A DNA stretch of 64,000 nucleotides. Source: Brevundimonas sp. (lineage in GTDB: Bacteria > Pseudomonadota > Alphaproteobacteria > Caulobacterales > Caulobacteraceae). Both the position numbers and the translations under genes were made by a program. Positions 24,657 through 33,893 of this stretch are shown piece by piece. Numbering within the stretch: the first letter of the stretch is position 1; each line of letters begins with the position of its first letter. Under the pieces are notes generated by a model. The model had not been told where the DNA came from, searched no databases, and saw only the letters and a list, made by a program, of their open reading frames with translations. The stretch covers positions 81,291 through 145,290 of the forward strand of contig NZ_JAUXQZ010000003.1 in NCBI RefSeq assembly GCF_030682035.1. Direction: 5' to 3'.

Positions 24657-26072
24657 TTAGGCGGGGTTAAGCGACAGAACCTGGCGGGCGGTCTCCAGAC
24701 GGGCCAGCTTGGCGTACAGCGGGGACCAGTCGTCATCCGCGTCGATGGCGGCCCATAGGGCCTCGACCTCGTCGATCAACATTTCCTCGGGCTCGGGAGC
24801 GGCGAACATCGGCGCCTCCAGCCGTTCCGGCCGGTCCGGCGCGTGTTCGAACAGGGCGAAGCGGAAGGCGTCGAAGGTCTCGCCCTGATACAACCTGCCG
24901 CGCGGTCCCTGCAGCGCCCGCGCCGAGGAGGCGAAGCCGCCGAACCAGTCGAAGAACAGCGGCTCCCAGCGCAGCGCCTCGCCGCCCTCGCGCAACAGGG
25001 CCAGGGTCGTGTCCAGCAGCCGCTGGTCGGCCGCCTCGCCGAGGGTTTGTACCCCCAGCCGTTCGAGAAAAGCCGCCCGCAGCTCGCGAATATTGGCCGG
25101 GCCGAATCCGTTCAGGGCTTCGGTCAGGGGCTCGGCGTCCGCAACCAGCTTCAGCGCCCCGCCCAGCTGGGTCAGGGCCCAGAACACCGCTTCGGGCTGG
25201 CGCGCGAAGGCATACAGGCCGGTCTGGTCGAAATAGGCGGCGGTGAAGCCGGGCTCACAGAGCGGCAGGAAGCGCCATGGGCCGTAGTCGAAGCTCTCGC
25301 CCGTGACGTTCAGATTGTCGGTGTTCAGCACCCCGTGGACGAAGCCCGCCGCGATCCATCGCGCCGCTAGCCGCGCCGACGCCTCGACCACGGCGCGCAG
25401 GAAACCGGGCACGTCTCCCGCCGCCACGGCCGGGTGGTAGAGCGCCCGGGCGTGCTCGATCAGGGCCTCGACCATGTCGGCCCGGCCCAGATAGGCCGCC
25501 CGCTGAAAGGTGCCGAAGCGGATATGGCTGTGCGACAGCCGCACCAGCACCGCCGACCGCGTCGGCGACGGCTCATCCCCGCGTTCCAGATCCTCTCCGG
25601 TCTCGATCAGGGAGAAGGCCCGGCTGGTCGGCACGCCCAGCGCCTCCAGCATGGCGGCGGCCAGCGCCTCGCGCACCCCGCCCTTGAGCGTCAGCCGTCC
25701 GTCCCCGGCCCGCGACCACGGCGTCTGCCCCGAGCCCTTTGTTCCCAGGTCGAGCAACCGGCCCCGGGCGTCCCGCATCTGGGCCGCCAGAAAGCCCCGC
25801 CCGTCGCCAAGGTCGGGGTTGTAGGTGCGGAACTGATGCCCGTGATAGCGCATGGCGAGGGGGCCGGGCTGGCCGGGCAGAGGCTCGAACCGGCCGAAAT
25901 GGGCGATCCATTCGGCGTCGGTCAGCGCCTCCAGACCGACGCTCGCGGCGGCCCGGTCGTTGCGGACGCGCAGGATCGTCTGCGGGAAGTCCGCCGCCCG
26001 GACGGCGTCGCCATAGTCCCCTCCCAGTTCGAAGAAGCGCGGATCAGCGGCATAGGCGGGCGAGACGGGCAT
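24657..26072 (-). CDS. selO: Protein adenylyltransferase SelO (YdiU/UPF0061)
   Basis: 471 aa from the ATG of MPVSPAYAADPRF. Pseudokinase-fold enzyme that transfers AMP from ATP to protein hydroxyls, affecting redox-related proteins. Landmarks: 'AMRYHGHQFRTYNPDLGDGR' (about 72), 'LGTKGSGQTPWSRAGDGRLT' (about 108, nucleotide binding), 'LVRLSHSHIRFGTFQ' and the active-site 'HGVLNTDNLNVTGESFDYGP'. Most bacterial members, this one included, have no selenocysteine. Divergent from nhaA with about 204 bp between. Confidence 0.94.
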   Translation of the reverse strand: MPVSPAYAADPRFFELGGDYGDAVRAADFPQTILRVRNDRAAASVGLEALTDAEWIAHFGRFEPLPGQPGPLAMRYHGHQFRTYNPDLGDGRGFLAAQMRDARGRLLDLGTKGSGQTPWSRAGDGRLTLKGGVREALAAAMLEALGVPTSRAFSLIETGEDLERGDEPSPTRSAVLVRLSHSHIRFGTFQRAAYLGRADMVEALIEHARALYHPAVAAGDVPGFLRAVVEASARLAARWIAAGFVHGVLNTDNLNVTGESFDYGPWRFLPLCEPGFTAAYFDQTGLYAFARQPEAVFWALTQLGGALKLVADAEPLTEALNGFGPANIRELRAAFLERLGVQTLGEAADQRLLDTTLALLREGGEALRWEPLFFDWFGGFASSARALQGPRGRLYQGETFDAFRFALFEHAPDRPERLEAPMFAAPEPEEMLIDEVEALWAAIDADDDWSPLYAKLARLETARQVLSLNPA

Positions 26073-26276
26073 CCGGCGCAGATGCGGTCTCCCGCCTTGG
26101 GACGCAACCACTGGCCTGCGGTTGAACGCCGCGCGCCCCCGGGTATTGTGGGACGCAGAGATCAGGCCGGTTCGCCCCGGTCAGGCTGGCGCCCATGCAA
26201 AATGGTGCGAATCCGGTCCGGCGTCCGTCGATAACCTGACGCCACGACAGTCCTTTCCAGACTTCCGGAGACCGCC

Positions 26277-27491
26277 GTGGCGCGCAAGATCACTCTCGAC
26301 TTCCTCAAGACCGAGGCCGCCTCCGGCATGGTGCTGGGGCTTGCGGCCGTGGCGGCTCTGATCGTGGCCAACTCGCCCCTCTCTCCGGCCTATTTCGGCT
26401 GGCTGACGAGCGAACACATCCTGCAGGTCGGCCCTCTGCTGCTGGAGTTGACGATCTCTGAGTGGATCAAGGAAGGCTTGATGGCGATCTTCTTCCTCGT
26501 GGTGGGGCTGGAGATCAAATACGAAATTCTCGAGGGCGAACTCAGCGATCCGCGCAAGCTGGCTACGCCGGTGCTGGCGGCGGTGGGCGGTATGGTCGCT
26601 CCGGCCGCGGTCTATCTGGCCGTCTCCGGCCTCATGAACGGGCCGCACGGCGGATGGCCGATCCCGTTGGCCACCGACATCGCCTTCGCCCTGGCGGTTT
26701 TCGCCGTGGCGGCGCGCAGACTGCCGTCCTCGCTGCGGGTCTTTCTCCTGACCCTGGCGATCGTTGACGACCTCGGCGCCATCGCCCTGATCGCCGTCCT
26801 GTTTTCCAGCGGAGTCGACTGGGTTCCGCTGGCCTGGATCGCCGGCCTGCTGGCGGTCGGGGCCGTGTTCGCGAGGGGGCGACGGGTCGCCGCCCCCTTC
26901 TGGGTGCTCGGTTTCGGCCTGGTCTGGTATCTGACGGTCCTGTCCGGCCTGTCGACCTCGCTGACGGCGGTGGCCTTTGCCCTGATCGTGCCCGTGGTCG
27001 ATCGCAAGGATGACGGCCAGAGCCCGCTGAAGGAGGCGATGCACGACCTGCACCCTTGGGTCGCCTGGCTGGTCCTGCCCCTGTTCGCCTTCGCCAAGGC
27101 CGGCGTATCGTTCGCCGGCCTGTCGCTGGAGCAGGCCTTCGCGCCGCTGGTGCTGGGCGTCGCCCTGGGCCTGTTCGCGGGCAAGCAGATCGGGGTGTTC
27201 GGCGCCGCCTGGCTCGCTTCGGCCCTCAAAATCGGACGCCGCCCCACAGATGCGACCTGGCTGGAACTCTATGGCGTCAGTCTGCTGTGCGGGGTCGGGT
27301 TCACCATGAGCCTGTTTGTCGGGATCCTGGCCTTTCCGGGAGCCATCGACTCGGCCGAACAGGTCGAGGCCAAGTTGGGGGTGCTGGGCGGCTCGTTCCT
27401 GTCCGCCGTCGCGGGGGCCGCGGTTCTTGCCGTGGCGACGCGTCGGCGCACGATTTTGGCCGAAGCGTCCACGGATACTCACACGGACTAG
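26277..27491 (+). CDS. nhaA: Na+/H+ antiporter NhaA
   Basis: 404 aa from a GTG (CGGAG 7 nt upstream). About twelve membrane helices. 'IFFLVVGLEIKYEILEGEL' (about 76), 'PLATDIAFALAVFA' and the paired aspartates in 'LLTLAIVDDLGAIALIAV' (about 160), which bind Na+/H+ in E. coli NhaA, are intact. 'GVGFTMSLFVGILAF' is the last conserved helix. It exchanges two protons for one sodium, in salt and alkaline pH homeostasis. Stands alone; no NhaR is adjacent. Confidence 0.96.
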   Translation: MARKITLDFLKTEAASGMVLGLAAVAALIVANSPLSPAYFGWLTSEHILQVGPLLLELTISEWIKEGLMAIFFLVVGLEIKYEILEGELSDPRKLATPVLAAVGGMVAPAAVYLAVSGLMNGPHGGWPIPLATDIAFALAVFAVAARRLPSSLRVFLLTLAIVDDLGAIALIAVLFSSGVDWVPLAWIAGLLAVGAVFARGRRVAAPFWVLGFGLVWYLTVLSGLSTSLTAVAFALIVPVVDRKDDGQSPLKEAMHDLHPWVAWLVLPLFAFAKAGVSFAGLSLEQAFAPLVLGVALGLFAGKQIGVFGAAWLASALKIGRRPTDATWLELYGVSLLCGVGFTMSLFVGILAFPGAIDSAEQVEAKLGVLGGSFLSAVAGAAVLAVATRRRTILAEASTDTHTD

Positions 27492-27719
27492 GTGAATATT
27501 GACCTAGCGTCATCGATTTCTGTCGCTTTTACGTCACAGTCAGGCTTCCGCCGTGGCGGAAATGAGGCGCTGAGGCCCGCCACGCCTTGTCGCTGAGTCC
27601 GGCTTGGACTACCCCGGAGACTGGACTTTCCGCGCTCCACAGAAGGGTGCGGTCGAGGGATCAGGAAACGCTGAGGCCGCCGTTCATCACGGGGGCCCGG
27701 CCCATGTCGGGGAGCCACC

Positions 27720-30344
27720 ATGCGCCTTACCAATCTTCTTCGCACCACTGTGTCGGCCGCCGTGGTCGGGGCCTGCGCCTTCGGCTTCGCCGGCGCCGCC
27801 TCCGCCCAGGACACGACCCAGGACGGACCACAGACCATCGACGACATCATCGTCACCGCCCAGAAGCGTGAGCAGAACCTTCAGGACGTGCCCATCGTGG
27901 TCACGACCCTGTCGCAGGAAACCTTGCAGGACGCCGGCGTCCGCGACATCAAGGACCTGCAGATCCTGACCCCCGGCATGACCGTCACCTCGACGGCGTC
28001 GGAAGCCTCGACCACCGCCCGCATCCGCGGCGTCGGCACGGTCGGCGACAACCCCGGTCTGGAAAGCTCGGTCGGCGTGGTCATCGACGGCGTCTATCGC
28101 TCGCGCAACTCGGTCGGCTTCGGCGACCTGGGCGAACTGGCCCGCATCGAGGTTCTTAAGGGCCCGCAAGGCACGCTGTTCGGCAAGAACACCTCGGCCG
28201 GCGTCATCAACATCCTCACCGAGGCGCCCTCGTTCACCCCCGGCTTCAACGGCGAAGTCACCATGGGCAACTACGGCGCCTGGGGCGTCGCCGGTTCGGT
28301 GACCGGCCCGATCAACGACCAGGTGGCGTACCGCTTCTATGCGGCCACCCGCGAGCGTGACGGCTTCATGAACATCGACACCGGCGACGGCCCGCGCGGG
28401 GAAACCGATGACGGCAACCAGAATTTCTCGACCGTCCGCGGCCAGTTGCTGATCCTGCCGAGCGACAGCGCCTCGATCAGGCTGATCGCCGACTATTCGA
28501 CGCGCGACGAGTACTGCTGCGTCGGCACCCAGATCCGCACCGGCCCGACCTATCCGTTCGTCAATGCGCTGTCGAACGGCACGGGCCAGACGCCTCCGGC
28601 CGCCGGCTTCGGCGCGCTTCCCTTCTCCCGGACGGCGTTCGCCAACCGCGGAACGGACCAGGAAGTCGAGGATATGGGTCTCTCGGCCGAGGCCAATATC
28701 GACCTCACGTCGATGAACGCCACCCTGACCTCAATCACGTCGTGGCGTAACTGGGAGTTCGTCAACGGCCAGGATTCAGATTTCACCGGTGCCGACGTGG
28801 CCTATCGTCTGCCCGACGGCGATTTCGGCTTTGACGTCGAGAACGTGACCCAGGAACTGCGTCTGGCAGGTCAGACGGGCCGTCTGGACTGGCTGGTCGG
28901 CCTGTTCATGACCCGCGAGGAGATCGGCCGTAACGACAGCTTCTACCTGGGGGCCGACTACGCTCCCCTGCTGTCCTTCCAGCTCAGCGCCGCCCTCAAC
29001 GGAGCTAACCCCCTGATCCCAATCAGCCCGGGCATCATCGGCTGCTTCACCCGGGCCGGAACCACGTCGGCGCAGATCCAGGGTTGCCTGGGCACTGGCG
29101 GCGCCATGCCCTCGCCCAGTCCCCTGGCCCCGACCGGACCGGCCTTCCCGGCCGGCCAGTCGCTCGAGGACGTCTACGCCCAGCGCTCCGAGTCGATCGC
29201 CATCTTCACCAACAACACCTTCGCGGTGACCGACCAGTTCGATATCACCCTCGGCCTGCGGTACACCTACGACGACAAGAGCCTCCGGGGGCTGCAGACG
29301 AACGGCACCGGCGCGGCGTCCGGCACCTGCGCCGCCGGTCTCGGCAACCAGGCCGCCATCGCCGGGGCGATCGGCGCCGCCAATACGCCCCTGATCCTCG
29401 GGCGGCTGTGCCTGCCCTGGTCCAACCCGTTCTACGCCGGGCGCACCGTCTCGGAGAACGAAAGCGACGGCCAACTGTCCGGCACCATCAAGGCCTCCTA
29501 CCGGATTTCGCCGGCGGCCATGATCTACGGCTCGTTCGCGCGCGGCTACAAGAGCTTCGGCTACAACCTTGACCGTGTGCAGACCGGGATCACGCCGAAC
29601 GCCTCCCTGCTGTTCCCGTCCGAAGTGGTGGACAGCTATGAGCTCGGCGCCAAACTGACCCTGCTCGATCGCTCCCTGCTGCTCAACGCCACCTATTTCG
29701 ACCAGAGGTTCCAGGACTTCCAGCTCAATACCTTCCTCGGCACCTCCTTCGTGGTCGAATCGATCCCCGAGTTGACCTCGCGCGGTGTTGACGCCGACTT
29801 CCTGTGGTTCTCGCCGCTTGAGGGCCTGAGCTTCCAGGGCGGCGTGACCTGGACCGAGGCGGAGTACGGGAACTTCACCGCCGCCGACATGGCCAATCCC
29901 GGAAACTTCCCCCAGTTGTCGCTGCTGCCCGGCGCCCGGGCGTCGTTCGCACCGGAATGGTCCGCCACGCTGGCGATCAATTTCGACCGCGACATCGGCG
30001 CGGGCCTGCGCACCGGCTTCAGCCTCGCCGGCAAATATGTCAGCGACTACAACACCGGCTCCGACCTGCTGCCGTTCAAGAACCAGGACGCCTTCACCAC
30101 CCTGAACGGGCGCATTCTGATCGGGTCCCAGGACGAGCGCTGGACGTTCGAGGTTTGGGGCCAGAACCTCACCGACGAGGAATACACCCAGGTCGCCTAC
30201 AACGCCTTCCTCCAGGGGTCGGCGTTCCAGAGCACAGTCCAGCCGAACGGCACCTTCTACAACCCGGCGCGCGACACCCAGACCTACAATGCCTTCCTGG
30301 GCGCACCGCGCACCTACGGCGCGACCCTGCGCATCAAATACTAA
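27720..30344 (+). CDS. TonB-dependent outer-membrane receptor
   Basis: 874 aa. Signal peptide (to about residue 29, AASAQ), TonB box region 'DDIIVTAQKREQNLQDVPIV' (about 41), plug domain with 'RGVGTVGDNPGLESSVGVVI' and 'LGELARIEVLKGPQGTLFG', then a long barrel ending in the aromatic 'LRIKY'. GGAG lies 6 nt before the start. It belongs to the large group common in Caulobacterales and Sphingomonadales for uptake of carbohydrates, aromatics or siderophores; the ligand is unknown. Followed by a strong terminator, so it is monocistronic. A Fur site was not seen upstream. Confidence 0.95.
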   Translation: MRLTNLLRTTVSAAVVGACAFGFAGAASAQDTTQDGPQTIDDIIVTAQKREQNLQDVPIVVTTLSQETLQDAGVRDIKDLQILTPGMTVTSTASEASTTARIRGVGTVGDNPGLESSVGVVIDGVYRSRNSVGFGDLGELARIEVLKGPQGTLFGKNTSAGVINILTEAPSFTPGFNGEVTMGNYGAWGVAGSVTGPINDQVAYRFYAATRERDGFMNIDTGDGPRGETDDGNQNFSTVRGQLLILPSDSASIRLIADYSTRDEYCCVGTQIRTGPTYPFVNALSNGTGQTPPAAGFGALPFSRTAFANRGTDQEVEDMGLSAEANIDLTSMNATLTSITSWRNWEFVNGQDSDFTGADVAYRLPDGDFGFDVENVTQELRLAGQTGRLDWLVGLFMTREEIGRNDSFYLGADYAPLLSFQLSAALNGANPLIPISPGIIGCFTRAGTTSAQIQGCLGTGGAMPSPSPLAPTGPAFPAGQSLEDVYAQRSESIAIFTNNTFAVTDQFDITLGLRYTYDDKSLRGLQTNGTGAASGTCAAGLGNQAAIAGAIGAANTPLILGRLCLPWSNPFYAGRTVSENESDGQLSGTIKASYRISPAAMIYGSFARGYKSFGYNLDRVQTGITPNASLLFPSEVVDSYELGAKLTLLDRSLLLNATYFDQRFQDFQLNTFLGTSFVVESIPELTSRGVDADFLWFSPLEGLSFQGGVTWTEAEYGNFTAADMANPGNFPQLSLLPGARASFAPEWSATLAINFDRDIGAGLRTGFSLAGKYVSDYNTGSDLLPFKNQDAFTTLNGRILIGSQDERWTFEVWGQNLTDEEYTQVAYNAFLQGSAFQSTVQPNGTFYNPARDTQTYNAFLGAPRTYGATLRIKY

Positions 30345-30371
30345 GACCCCCGTCGCAGGACGGAGATCAGG

Positions 30372-30404
30372 CCGGCCGGGGGAAACCCCGGCCGGTTTTG
30401 TTTT
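30372..30404 (+). terminator. Rho-independent terminator of the TonB receptor gene
   Basis: A 10-bp perfect GC stem, CCGGCCGGGG (30372-30381) with CCCCGGCCGG (30386-30395), closed by a GAAA tetraloop and followed by TTTTGTTTT. It lies 27 bp after the stop codon. Confidence 0.93.
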
Positions 30405-30780
30405 GGGGAAGACTGATCCGGTGAAGACGATGAGACGGTCTGGGGGGGCGACGACCACGGCCGCGGCGCTGATGGCGGGCGGCGCGGCGGCGGCCGAGGA
30501 TTGGCGCTCATGGTGATGGATCTCGAGATCGACTGCGCCGGGTCCCGGTAGCGAGTCGTGCACCAGCCGGGCTTCCTCGCCGGGGGAGCGCCGCTCGAGA
30601 CGTTCCCCGGACGCGGCGTGGCAGCCGGTCCGGTCTGATACGCCCGCCGGCGCGCTCGCGGCCGTGCTTTGCGACGCCCGCCCGTTGGACCCGGGGTCGT
30701 CCGCCGATGTCGTGGCGTTCAAGCGCTTTGCGGACGACCTTTCCCGCCGTCGGCGGGGAACAGGCCGCCCGCCTCAGAAT
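30405..30780. other. Intergenic stretch without a convincing gene
   Basis: About 376 bp between the receptor terminator and the end of the convergent RND gene. Short frames exist (for example a 31-aa one from 30421 with an Ala-rich, signal-like start), but none has a sensible length or ending. Fragments such as the one around 30660-30770 read smoothly for 30-40 codons and may be relics of a lost gene. Confidence 0.6.
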
Positions 30781-33700
30781 CTACAGGTCCCGCGCCCCGC
30801 CGGTGCTGACCGTGCGGCCCCCGCGCACCTTGCGGGCGATCCATCGTCCCGCCTTCATCACATTGCCCGGCCCGCGTTTCACGAAGCCCGGGAAGTCATC
30901 GACGATGGTGAAGATCGGCGGGATGAAGAGCAGCGACAGGAAGGTCGAGGAGATCAGCCCCCCGACCACCGCAATGGCCATCGGCTGGCGAAATTCGACA
31001 TCGGCGCCCCAGCCCAGGGCGACGGGCATCATGCCGGCCCCCATGGCGAAGGTGGTCATCAGGATCGGCCGGGCCCGCTTGTGGGCGGCGTCCATCAGAG
31101 CGTCCAGCCGGGTCATGCCCTCCTTCTGGGCGATGACCACATAGTCGACCAGCAGGATGGAGTTCTTGGCCGCGATGCCCATCAGCATCAGGACCCCGAT
31201 CAGGGAGGAGATGGAGAAGCTTGAGCCCCCGATCATCAGGGCCACGAACGCGCCGCCGATAGCCAGCGGCAGGGACGCCATGATCGTCACAGGATAGGCG
31301 AAGCTGCGGAACAGCAGCACCAGCACCGCATACATCAGCAGGATGCCGGTGGCGAAGGCGGTAGCAAATCCGACGATCATCTCCTGGATGAACTCGGTGT
31401 CCCCCGCGGGAACCTGACGGACGCCTTCGGGCAGGTTGTTGACCGAGGGCAACTTGTTCACCAGCGTGGCCGCCTCCCCGCTACGGATGCCGTCCAATTC
31501 GGCGGTGATCGTCGCGATCCGCGACCGGTCCTGGCGCAGGACCTGCGAGGGTCCCGCCCCGAACTGGATGTCCGCGACGACGCTCAGAGGCACCGACCCG
31601 CCCGAGGCCGTCGGTACCCTGAGGTTCTCGACCACCGAGAGGTCTTCCCGCGCATCCCGATTTAGTCGCAGGCGTATCGGCACCTGACGGTCGCCGAGAT
31701 TGAATTTGGGCAGATTCTGCGCGATGTCGCCGATCGTCGCCACCCGGACCGTTTGAGAAATGGCGCTGGTCGAGACGCCCATCAGGGCAGCCTGATCCGG
31801 GCGGGGGGTGACCAGAATTTCCGGCCGCGCGATCGCGGCGGTATTGACCACATTCGCCAGCCCCGGAACGGTCCGCATTTCGGCCTCTACCCTGCGCGCC
31901 GCCTCGAGCAGGGTTGTCCCGTTGTCGCCCAGGATCGAAAACTGATAGCTGGTGCCGTCGCTGGGACCTCCGCCCTGTTGGGCGATGCCGGCGCCGATGC
32001 GCGCTCCCGGGACGGTCTTCCATCCGTCTACCATGGTGCGGGCGAAGGCCTTCTGGCTGAGCGATCGATCACCCTTGCCTACCAGGTCGGCATAGATATT
32101 AGCCTGGTTGACATCCTGTCCGCCGATCGCGGCGTAGACTGAGGTGACCTCGGGCCGCTCCCGCAGGTCGCGGGTCAGCCGCTGAACTACGGCGTCTGTC
32201 TGTGCGAGGGTGGCGCCGGGCGGCAGTTCGACCGAGAAGCTCGCTCGACCGCGGTCTCCGCTGGCGAGGAATTCGAACGGCACCTTGGTCGCCAGGAATC
32301 CGCATCCGACGAACAGCGCCGTCCCGAGGGCGAACACCTTCCAGCGGTTCTTGAGGCTCCAACCGAGCGCCTTCAGATAGCCCGACATCCAGGAAGGGTC
32401 TTTGTCGTCGTGTTTCTGGTGCTTGAGCAGATAGGCGGCCATCAGCGGCGTCAGGGTACGCGCCACGACCAGCGAGAAGGCCACCGAGATACAGGCCGCC
32501 AGGGCGAAGGCCTTGAAGAACTGACCAATGATGCCCGGCATGGCGCCGACGGGCGCGAAGACGGCGATGATTGTGGCCGTGGTGGCCACGACTGCGAGGC
32601 CGATCTCGTCGGCGGCTTCCATGGAGGCGTTGTAGGGCGTTTTGCCATCGCGCATGTGGCGCACGATGTTCTCGATCTCGACAATGGCGTCATCGACGAG
32701 GATCCCGATGGTGAGCGACAGCGCCAGCAGGCTGATGCCGTTGAGCGACTGGCCCATCGGCTCAAGGACAGCGAACGTCGGGACCAGCGACATGGGGATG
32801 GCGGTGGCGGTGATCAGGGTGGCGCGCCAGTCACGCAGGAAAATGAAAACGACGATGACTGCCAGGACGGCGCCGAGCGCCAGGGCTTCCAGCGAGGCGA
32901 TATAACTTTCCTCGATCTCCTCGACGCTGGCGGTGACCTGCTCGATGCTCAGTTCCGGGCGCGCCTCGTCAATCTGCGCCACCGCTTCACGGACACGCTC
33001 GGCGATCTTGACCTCGCTGGCCGAACGCGAGCGCAGGAAGTTGAACGTCACGGCCTCCTGCCCGTCGTAACGAGCCAGGCGGCGCGGTTCGCTCCAGTGA
33101 TCCTCGACCGAGCCGAGGTCTCCCAGCCGGACCGTGCGGCCCCCGCCCAGGGGGATGAGGGTTTCGCGCAACTGTTCTATTGAGCCGGCTGCCCCGAGGG
33201 TGCGGATCGACCGTTCTGAACCGGCTACGGTAACGCGCCCGCCGGGCTGGTCGCTATTGACGCTGGTCAGAGCCTGGCTCACCGAGGCGGCCGTGACGCC
33301 GTAGGAGGCGAGGCGGTCCGGATCCAGCTCAACCGCAATCTCGCGGCTGACGCCACCTGAGCGGTTGACCTCGCCGACGCCCTGGATCGCCAGCAGGGCG
33401 CGGCTGACATCATTGTCCACGAACCAGCTGATCTCTTCCGGCGTCATGGTCGAAGACCGAACGACCCAGGTGATCAGGGCGTCGCCCGTGATGTCGATCC
33501 GCTGGACGCTGGGTTCCTGCATATCCTGCGGCAGGCTGGCGCGCAGGCCGCTCATGGCGTTGCGGACGTCGTTGGTGGCGCGTTCGGTGTCGGTCCCCAG
33601 CTCGAACTCGATCGTGGTCGAGGACGAGCCGTCGGTGATCTGGGAGTTGATGTGGCGGACACCCGACAGGCCCGCGAGGGAGTCCTCGATCAGTCGCGTG

Positions 33701-33891
33701 ACCTGGATCTCCATCTCGCTCGGCGCCGCGCCGGGACGGGCCGCGTACACATTGACCAACGGAAAATCGATGTCCGGATTGTTGTTGATCCGCATCCCAA
33801 GGAAGCCGTTGATCCCGGCGAGGGTCAACAGCACGAACAGCAGGATGATCGGGATCGGATTCCGGATCGACCAGGACGACAGGTTCTTCAT
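30781..33891 (-). CDS. RND efflux pump inner-membrane transporter (HAE-1 type)
   Basis: 1036 aa, full length. The N-terminus 'SIRNPIPIILLFVLLTLAG' is the first helix. Helix 4 contains the paired proton-relay aspartates in 'LSLTIGILVDDAIVEIENI' (about 393). The second half repeats the layout ('LIGVLMLMGIAAKNSILLVD', 'RARPILMTTFAMGAGMMPVA'). It exports drugs, dyes or other amphiphiles from the periplasm or membrane by proton antiport. The adaptor gene is directly upstream (2 bp between its stop and this start). No outer-membrane channel gene is adjacent, so a TolC/OprM-like partner elsewhere is presumed. Confidence 0.96.
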   Translation of the reverse strand: MKNLSSWSIRNPIPIILLFVLLTLAGINGFLGMRINNNPDIDFPLVNVYAARPGAAPSEMEIQVTRLIEDSLAGLSGVRHINSQITDGSSSTTIEFELGTDTERATNDVRNAMSGLRASLPQDMQEPSVQRIDITGDALITWVVRSSTMTPEEISWFVDNDVSRALLAIQGVGEVNRSGGVSREIAVELDPDRLASYGVTAASVSQALTSVNSDQPGGRVTVAGSERSIRTLGAAGSIEQLRETLIPLGGGRTVRLGDLGSVEDHWSEPRRLARYDGQEAVTFNFLRSRSASEVKIAERVREAVAQIDEARPELSIEQVTASVEEIEESYIASLEALALGAVLAVIVVFIFLRDWRATLITATAIPMSLVPTFAVLEPMGQSLNGISLLALSLTIGILVDDAIVEIENIVRHMRDGKTPYNASMEAADEIGLAVVATTATIIAVFAPVGAMPGIIGQFFKAFALAACISVAFSLVVARTLTPLMAAYLLKHQKHDDKDPSWMSGYLKALGWSLKNRWKVFALGTALFVGCGFLATKVPFEFLASGDRGRASFSVELPPGATLAQTDAVVQRLTRDLRERPEVTSVYAAIGGQDVNQANIYADLVGKGDRSLSQKAFARTMVDGWKTVPGARIGAGIAQQGGGPSDGTSYQFSILGDNGTTLLEAARRVEAEMRTVPGLANVVNTAAIARPEILVTPRPDQAALMGVSTSAISQTVRVATIGDIAQNLPKFNLGDRQVPIRLRLNRDAREDLSVVENLRVPTASGGSVPLSVVADIQFGAGPSQVLRQDRSRIATITAELDGIRSGEAATLVNKLPSVNNLPEGVRQVPAGDTEFIQEMIVGFATAFATGILLMYAVLVLLFRSFAYPVTIMASLPLAIGGAFVALMIGGSSFSISSLIGVLMLMGIAAKNSILLVDYVVIAQKEGMTRLDALMDAAHKRARPILMTTFAMGAGMMPVALGWGADVEFRQPMAIAVVGGLISSTFLSLLFIPPIFTIVDDFPGFVKRGPGNVMKAGRWIARKVRGGRTVSTGGARDL

Positions 33892-33893
33892 TG

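Noticed and set aside
26181..27482. A 433-codon frame antisense to nhaA
   Set aside because: Hydrophilic Gln/Arg/Gly-rich translation complementary to the membrane helices of NhaA; typical shadow.
27546..27561. TTCCGCC/GGCGGAA hairpin after nhaA as a terminator
   Set aside because: No T-run follows and the stem is only 7 bp; could equally be an operator of the TonB receptor gene.
30421..30516. A 31-aa signal-peptide-like frame after the TonB receptor terminator
   Set aside because: Too short, no body after the Ala-rich stretch; possibly a relic but not supported as a gene.
28776..30722. A 648-codon open frame antisense to the TonB receptor gene
   Set aside because: In this GC-rich DNA the antisense frame of a real gene is often open. 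The translation is rich in Arg/Gly/Gln with no domain, and the sense frame is a complete receptor.
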